From NCBI GenBank assembly GCA_919902485.1, contig CAKKRB010000278.1:1-17151 (forward strand): a stretch of 17,151 nucleotides of DNA. Reading direction: 5' to 3'. A program made the position numbers and the translations under genes. Of this stretch, positions 13,327 through 17,151 are shown piece after piece; positions within the stretch are counted from its first letter, which is position 1, and every line of letters begins with the position of its first letter. Origin of the DNA: Omnitrophica bacterium GWA2_41_15. Lineage in GTDB: Bacteria > Omnitrophota > Gorgyraeia > Gorgyraeales > Gorgyraeaceae. The notes beneath the pieces were generated by a model. The model searched no databases and had not been told where the DNA came from. It was given only the letters and a program-made list of their open reading frames with translations.

Positions 13327-13803
13327 AGAAGAATAGCCATATACCCCGGGAGTTTTGATCCTGTCACATACGGCCATCTGGACATAATAAAGAGGGCGGT
13401 TAAGATATTTGACAAAGTTATTGTGGCAGTGGCGCACAATAGCGAAAAAGAGCCTCTCTTCAGCGTTCCTGAAAGGGTTGAGCTGCTAAAAAAAGCTACC
13501 AAAGGCATTAAAGGCATAGAGGTAGATGATTTCCATGGCCTTGTGGTTGATTATGTCAGGAGAAAAAACGCAAGGGTTGTTGTAAGAGGCCTCAGGATGA
13601 TCTCGGATTTTGAATACGAATTTCAGATGGCGCTTACCAACAGAAAGCTTACAGATGATGTTGAAACAATATTCATGATGCCGTCAGAGGCTTATTCGTA
13701 TCTGTCCTCGAAATTAATCAAGGAAGCTGCAAGCCTTGGCGCAAATTTAAAAGGTTTTGTGCCTGGTTTCGTTGAAAAGGCAATTAAATCAAAATTGAAG
13801 TAG
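13324..13803 (+). CDS. coaD: Phosphopantetheine adenylyltransferase
   Basis: CoaD adenylates 4'-phosphopantetheine, the penultimate step of coenzyme A synthesis. The N terminus MRRIAIYPGSFDPVTYGHLD carries the nucleotidyltransferase T/HxGH motif (T15 to H18). VVVRGLRMISDFEYEFQMA, the substrate-binding block with RGLR, and the C-terminal SSKLIKEAASLGANLKGFVP (with the SS(T)xxR/K-like site) are as expected. At 159 residues the length is normal. The start codon and Shine-Dalgarno sequence are inside a REP-like repeat. The stop TAG (13801-13803) is supplied by a GTAGGGG palindrome, so both gene ends have been rebuilt by repeats. Placement just upstream of pta-ackA links CoA supply with acetyl-CoA use, though co-transcription is only inferred. 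Confidence 0.97.
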   Translation: MRRIAIYPGSFDPVTYGHLDIIKRAVKIFDKVIVAVAHNSEKEPLFSVPERVELLKKATKGIKGIEVDDFHGLVVDYVRRKNARVVVRGLRMISDFEYEFQMALTNRKLTDDVETIFMMPSEAYSYLSSKLIKEAASLGANLKGFVPGFVEKAIKSKLK

Positions 13804-13828
13804 GGGAGGGTTTGAAACCCTCCCCTAC
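13800..13828. repeat. GTAGGGG palindrome at the coaD stop
   Basis: 29-nt perfect palindrome: GTAGGGGAGGGTTT (13800-13813), central G, reverse complement (13815-13828). The bases TAG inside its first arm are the coaD stop codon. It occupies most of the gap to pta and lies upstream of the pta ribosome binding site. Confidence 0.94.
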
Positions 13829-13847
13829 ATTTGCCGGGAGAAGATTT

Positions 13848-14861
13848 ATGGAATTCCTGGAAAAGATATACGAACGCAGCCGGAAGACAAAGAAAAAAAT
13901 ACTTTTATCAGAGGCATCTGATGACAGGGTTATAAGGGCTATAAGCGATATTTTAAAAATGAATATTTGCGCGCCTGTTCTTATAGGAGATCCAGAGGAA
14001 GCAAATAGAATAGCAAACAAACAAGGTTTGGATCTAGAAGGCCTTGAGATAATAGACAATAAAAAATTAAAAGACCTTGATAAGTATATAGCGCTTTATT
14101 GCGAAAAGCGCAAACATAAAAAAGTAAGCGCTGATGACGCCCTGAAGATAATAACAAGGAATCCTGTTTTTTATGCCGCGCTCATGGTTGCTTCCGGAGA
14201 CGCAGATGGTTCTGTGGCAGGCGCGTCAACTACTACGCGCGATGTTGCAAAGGCAGCTATCTATTGCATAGGCCCTGCAGAGAATATCAAAACAGTTTCA
14301 AGTTCAACTGTCCTTATTCTAAGCGATAAGACGCTCGGATCCAGCGGTGTTTTTATATACGCTGATGCGGGTGTCGTGCCTGACCCTACTGCTGAACAGT
14401 TGGCAGATATTGCAATATCCAGCGGCCGTATGGCAAAGATACTGCTTGATGACCAGCCAAAGATTGCGATGCTGAGTTATTCAACAAAAGGAAGCGGCGG
14501 GGCTGATAAGAGCATACTAAAGGTTCAGGAAGCTACAAGGATTGTAATGCAGAGGGAGCCGGGATTGCTTATAGACGGAGAAATACAGGTAGATTGCGCT
14601 GTAGCGCCTGAAGTGGCTCAGAGAAAAGATCCGAATTCCAGGATCAAAGGCAGGGCCAATATTTTTATATTTCCCAATCTGGACGCAGGCAATATTTCTT
14701 ATAAATTGACGCAGCGGCTTGCGAATGGTCGCGCTATAGGGCCGCTCTTCCAGGGCCTTCGTAAACCAGCTAGCGACCTGTCGCGCGGTTGCAATTCCCA
14801 GGATATTGTAGACGCAGTTGCAATAACAGCTGTAAGGGCGCAGGGAGGGTTGTTAGTTTAA
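13848..14861 (+). CDS. pta: Phosphate acetyltransferase
   Basis: Pta converts acetyl-CoA and phosphate to acetyl phosphate. The protein has the PTA_PTB fold: ILLSEASDDRVIRA, the segment AGASTTTRDVAKA, VSSSTVLILSD, VFIYADAGVVPDPTAEQLADIA, AMLSYSTKGSGG and the C-terminal NIFIFPNLDAGNISYKLTQ plus GPLFQGLRKPASDLSRG with catalytic-site residues. I start at the ATG at 13848, preceded by GGGAG at seven bases; an in-frame TTG at 13812 would add eleven residues encoded by the palindrome and is not family sequence. That gives 337 residues, the usual single-domain length. The next gene, ackA, starts six bases later, forming the classical pta-ackA pair. Confidence 0.97.
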   Translation: MEFLEKIYERSRKTKKKILLSEASDDRVIRAISDILKMNICAPVLIGDPEEANRIANKQGLDLEGLEIIDNKKLKDLDKYIALYCEKRKHKKVSADDALKIITRNPVFYAALMVASGDADGSVAGASTTTRDVAKAAIYCIGPAENIKTVSSSTVLILSDKTLGSSGVFIYADAGVVPDPTAEQLADIAISSGRMAKILLDDQPKIAMLSYSTKGSGGADKSILKVQEATRIVMQREPGLLIDGEIQVDCAVAPEVAQRKDPNSRIKGRANIFIFPNLDAGNISYKLTQRLANGRAIGPLFQGLRKPASDLSRGCNSQDIVDAVAITAVRAQGGLLV

Positions 14862-14867
14862 AGGCCT

Positions 14868-15923
14868 ATGATAATTCTTGTTCTGAATAGCGGAAGTTCT
14901 TCGATAAAGTATAAGCTTTTTGATATATCAAAGGATCCAGAGAAGCTGCTGAATAAAGGTCTTGTGGAACGGATAGGCTTGAAAATACCAAGCCACAAGC
15001 AAGCGCTGGAGGATATATTAAATAAGGTTGGCTCTAAAATAGATGCTGTGGGTCACAGGGTTGTGCATGGAGGAGACAGGTTCAGCAAGTCTGTTTTAAT
15101 AGACGACGATGTCATAAGGGCGATAGAGGATTTCACAGAATTGGCGCCGCTTCATAATCCGCCCAGTCTTTTAACAATAAGTGAATCAAGAAAAATAATT
15201 TCAGGCATTCCTCATGTAGCTGTATTTGATACAGCTTTTTATTACGATATGCCGGAATGCGCTTATTTTTACGCGATTCCTTACAGGTTTTACGAAAAAT
15301 ATAAAATACGCAAATACGGTTTTCACGGAACAAGCCACAGGTATGTGTCTGAGCAGGCAAGCGGTATTTTAAAAAAGCCGCTGAATAAACTCAAGCTTAT
15401 TACCTGTCATCTTGGCAACGGATGCAGCATAACTGCTGTAAAAAACGGAAAGGCGATTGATACAAGTATGGGATTTACGCCCCTGGAAGGGCTTGTTATG
15501 GGCACGCGTTCAGGCGACCTGGATCCTGCAATTATCCCTTATATAATGGAGAAGGAAAATATAGACGTGAACGCAGTCATGGAAACGCTTAATAAAAAAA
15601 GCGGGCTTCTGGGCGTTTCTGAATTAAGCAATGATATGCGCGAATTAATGAAAGAAAAAGGCAAAAATAAAAAAGTAAAGCTTGCGCTGGATATTTTTAT
15701 ATACAGGATTAAAAAATATATAGGGGCATATACAGGCGTTATGTCAGGATGCGACGCAGTTATTTTTACAGGCGGGATAGGAGAGAATAATCCGGATATT
15801 GTTAAGGAGATATGTAAAGGCGTCATTTCTAAGGATACGAAGACGCTGATGATACCCACGGATGAAGAGCTTATGATAGCCTGCGATACCTATCGCATAA
15901 CCGTTAATTCACAAAAGAAGTAA
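14868..15923 (+). CDS. ackA: Acetate kinase, compact version
   Basis: AckA makes ATP and acetate from acetyl phosphate and ADP. ASKHA-fold motifs are intact: LNSGSSSIKYKLFD (6-19), GHRVVHGGDRFS (62-73, substrate arginine R64), FDTAFY (120-125, D121), GFHGTSHRYV (151-160, H153), CHLGNGCSI (180-188), GTRSGDLDP (212-220, R214), and TGGIGENNP near 302. At 351 residues it is roughly 50 shorter than the usual length near 400. One loss is in the N-terminal region around residues 35-55. The other lies between VKEICKGV and KTLMIPTDEELMIACDTYRI, where relatives have about 20-25 more residues. The ATP and acetate sites look complete. The final residues after TYRI and the stop are encoded within a near-perfect palindrome (15905-15941). 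Confidence 0.95.
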   Translation: MIILVLNSGSSSIKYKLFDISKDPEKLLNKGLVERIGLKIPSHKQALEDILNKVGSKIDAVGHRVVHGGDRFSKSVLIDDDVIRAIEDFTELAPLHNPPSLLTISESRKIISGIPHVAVFDTAFYYDMPECAYFYAIPYRFYEKYKIRKYGFHGTSHRYVSEQASGILKKPLNKLKLITCHLGNGCSITAVKNGKAIDTSMGFTPLEGLVMGTRSGDLDPAIIPYIMEKENIDVNAVMETLNKKSGLLGVSELSNDMRELMKEKGKNKKVKLALDIFIYRIKKYIGAYTGVMSGCDAVIFTGGIGENNPDIVKEICKGVISKDTKTLMIPTDEELMIACDTYRITVNSQKK

Positions 15924-15941
15924 TACTTGTTTTGTGAATTA
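15905..15941. repeat. 37-nt palindrome spanning the ackA stop
   Basis: Arms of 18 nt around a central A at 15923: outer TAATTCACAAAA (15905-15916) with TTTTGTGAATTA (15930-15941), a single G/G mismatch, then inner AAGTA (15918-15922) with TACTT (15924-15928). It includes the TAA stop of ackA and nearly all of the gap to the next gene. It is AT-rich and without GTAGGG ends. No T-tract follows. Confidence 0.9.
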
Positions 15942-15943
15942 GC

Positions 15944-16369
15944 ATGGAATTTATGAAGATATACGTTGATAAGATACCGGAAGGCGGACTTGAATTAAGC
16001 GAAAAGATTGAGCCAGGTTCGCTTTTGCTGGAAGATCAGACTGTTATAAGCTTTCTTAAGCCTATAGATGTGAAGGCGGATGTTACAAAGACAAGCGGGG
16101 AAATATTTGTGGATATCTCAGTGGAATCGCCTGTGGAGTATACATGCGTGAAATGCCTTAGCAAATTCGACGGCATTTTCAGGAAAAAATTCAATATAGT
16201 AAAGGAGGTCAGGCCTGCTGAGGTTGTGGAACTGGATGATGAGATAAGGCAGGAGATAATACTTGATTATCCGATAAAGGTTATCTGTAAGCCTGAATGC
16301 AAGGGTCTGTGTCCGAATTGCGGGCAGAACCTTAATACAGGAGAATGTGATTGCAATAAAGAAGGTTAA
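15944..16369 (+). CDS. DUF177/YceD family protein
   Basis: A 141-residue protein of the YceD (DUF177) family, whose gene regularly precedes rpmF. In plants and some bacteria family members affect 23S rRNA or large-subunit accumulation, so a ribosome-related role is probable but not shown here. The core VEYTCVKCLSKFDG (about 66-79) has a CxxC pair. The C terminus has a dense cysteine cluster (CKPECKGLCPNCGQNLNTGECDC), as usual for bacterial members, which probably binds zinc. Two ATGs are possible, 15944 and 15953; the second gives MKIYVDKIPEGG, the more typical family start. Neither has a good ribosome binding site, and the upstream palindrome ends two bases before the first. Confidence 0.85.
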   Translation: MEFMKIYVDKIPEGGLELSEKIEPGSLLLEDQTVISFLKPIDVKADVTKTSGEIFVDISVESPVEYTCVKCLSKFDGIFRKKFNIVKEVRPAEVVELDDEIRQEIILDYPIKVICKPECKGLCPNCGQNLNTGECDCNKEG

Positions 16370-16397
16370 ACCCATGTAAGCAAAAAGGAGAAAAACA

Positions 16398-16598
16398 ATG
16401 GCTTTACCAAAACGAAGACATTCAAGTTCAAGGCAGGGGAAAAGAAGAGGCGCTCAAAAAATACACTTAAACAGTATTTCAGTGTGCCCTAACTGTAAAT
16501 CGCCGAAACTGCCGCACCGCGTCTGCAGCGTCTGCGGGTTTTATAAGGGTAAACAGGTGATGCAGATAAAAGAAAAGAAAAAAGAGGAGAAGAAGTAG
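16398..16598 (+). CDS. rpmF: Large ribosomal subunit protein bL32
   Basis: A 66-residue bL32. MALPKRRHSSSRQGKRRG is the standard N terminus, and the zinc ribbon is complete with C30, C33, C43 and C46 in VCPNC and VCSVCG. The C terminus is a lysine/glutamate tail (KEKKKEEKK), slightly longer than average. AAAAAGGAG eight bases before the ATG is a strong ribosome binding site. The order YceD-rpmF-plsX is widespread, so co-transcription with its neighbours is likely. Confidence 0.97.
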   Translation: MALPKRRHSSSRQGKRRGAQKIHLNSISVCPNCKSPKLPHRVCSVCGFYKGKQVMQIKEKKKEEKK

Positions 16599-16604
16599 TT
16601 AAAG

Positions 16605-16657
16605 GCAAAGGCCGAGAATAGGCAGGTTTTAACCTGCCTGCATATGAAGGCCTTTGC
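16605..16657. repeat. Nested hairpin in the rpmF-plsX gap
   Basis: Outer arms GCAAAGGCC (16605-16613) and GGCCTTTGC (16649-16657) enclose inner arms AGGCAGGTT (16620-16628) and AACCTGCCT (16631-16639). Both stems are perfect at 9 bp. There is no T-tract after it. It may be another repeat type or an mRNA structure that separates rpmF and plsX expression. Confidence 0.75.
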
Positions 16658-16670
16658 GACAAAATAGCAG

Positions 16671-16688
16671 GGTACACTTTAGTGTGCC
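16671..16688. repeat. Small hairpin before plsX
   Basis: GGTACACT (16671-16678) and AGTGTGCC (16681-16688) pair over 8 bp with one G-U wobble and a two-base gap. It lies 26 bases before the plsX ATG. Short enough that chance is possible. Confidence 0.4.
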
Positions 16689-16714
16689 AAAATAATAATT
16701 ATAGGATTGTGCAT

Positions 16715-17151
16715 ATGATTAAAATCGCATTAGATGCCATGGGTTCAGACAATGCCCCTTTTTCAGACGTGGGAGGAGCTGTTTTAGCAGCCCGTGAATT
16801 TGATTATGAGATTATATTGGTAGGGGATGAGGCCCTGATCAAAAAAGAACTTCAGAAATATAAACCTGTTCCGTCTAACATATCCATACATCATGCGTCT
16901 GAAGTAATAGGGATGCATGAACAGCCTGTTTTAAGCGTCAGAAAGAAGAAAGACTCTTCTATAGTTGCGCTTTGCAACCTTGCAAAGGAAAAAAAGGCAG
17001 ACGCCATGGTCAGCGCTGGAAACACCGGAGCCATGGTATGCGCAGCTACTCTTAAATGCAGGCTTCTACAGGGTATAGAAAGGGCAGGCATAGGCATTGT
17101 AATGCCCACTCTTAAGGGCCCTATGGTAATGATAGACGGAGGAGCAAACAT
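16715..17151 (+). CDS. plsX: Phosphate acyltransferase PlsX, 3'-truncated by the window edge
   Basis: PlsX makes acyl phosphate from acyl-ACP, feeding the PlsY route of phospholipid synthesis. The first 145 residues are present, and the frame is open to the last base. MIKIALDAMGSDNAPFSDV is the diagnostic N terminus, followed by ILVGDE, IGMHEQPVLSVRKKKDSSI, the MVSAGNTGAMVCAA block and ending near PMVMIDGGAN. The ATG at 16715 has AGGA nine bases upstream. The remaining roughly 190 residues lie outside the window; fatty acid genes such as fabH or fabD would be expected next in this common cluster. Confidence 0.95.
   Translation, partial: MIKIALDAMGSDNAPFSDVGGAVLAAREFDYEIILVGDEALIKKELQKYKPVPSNISIHHASEVIGMHEQPVLSVRKKKDSSIVALCNLAKEKKADAMVSAGNTGAMVCAATLKCRLLQGIERAGIGIVMPTLKGPMVMIDGGAN

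Noticed and set aside
743..13828. Series of similar short repeats as a CRISPR array
   Set aside because: The copies are kilobases apart, palindromic to the centre, with variable arms and no regular spacers, and no cas genes are present.
13812..13847. TTG at 13812 as the pta start
   Set aside because: It would add eleven palindrome-encoded residues (KPSPTFAGRRF) absent from the family, while the ATG at 13848 has a proper ribosome binding site.

Overview
This window carries a dense bacterial housekeeping region, nearly all on the + strand, interrupted by small palindromic repeats and one transposase gene. Base composition is moderately AT-rich by eye. Gene order, the use of QueH for the last queuosine step, a fused SecDF and many in-gene palindromes suggest an uncultured bacterium. 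Something near Omnitrophota is my best guess, but no single sequence here proves it and I hold that loosely.

Layout. (1) 3-5856: the 3' part of yebC (cut by the window edge), then queH, queA, tgt, yajC and a fused secDF. These are tightly packed or overlapping, so probably one transcript. QueH, QueA and Tgt cover the tRNA-level steps of queuosine synthesis. YajC and SecDF form the accessory part of the Sec translocon. (2) 5871-7586: recJ, meeting rpmB (7785-7558, - strand) tail to tail with a 29-nt overlap. (3) 7786-8275: a 490-nt gap with no convincing gene. It holds the rpmB promoter with a perfect 19-nt dyad over it, then a nested inverted-repeat element (7907-8231) that contains a good promoter pointing rightward. 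(4) 8276-9870: a PflX-like radical SAM protein and a HAD phosphatase of the HAD_SAK type with a signal-like N terminus, closed by a strong intrinsic terminator (9907-9950). (5) 9994-10547: a REP-associated Y1/HUH tyrosine transposase (RAYT) bounded by two palindromes and carrying a third inside. (6) 10593-13803: recG, rsmD, coaD, separated by further repeats. (7) 13848-15923: pta and ackA, the acetyl-CoA to acetate ATP-yielding pathway. (8) 15944-17151: a DUF177/YceD protein, rpmF, and the 5' part of plsX, the common ribosome/phospholipid cluster.

The most unusual thing is a family of ten 27-31-nt palindromes with ends GTAGGG...CCCTAC, at 743, 847, 2756, 3339, 9032, 9994, 10287, 10515, 13014 and 13800. 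Seven lie inside coding sequence and keep the frame (queH twice, tgt, the radical SAM gene, the transposase twice, rsmD), adding about ten residues each. Two overlap or supply the stop codons of tgt and coaD. The inner arm sequences differ between copies, yet eight pair perfectly, one (9994) has a single mismatch and one (2756) a single-base imbalance. They surround and penetrate the transposase gene, which is the obvious candidate mobilising enzyme. This recalls the Rickettsia palindromic elements, but with a shorter unit and a resident transposase. A second set of unrelated palindromes sits at 1971 (inside queA), 12664, 13252, 15905 and 16605, so the locus seems generally open to palindrome insertion.
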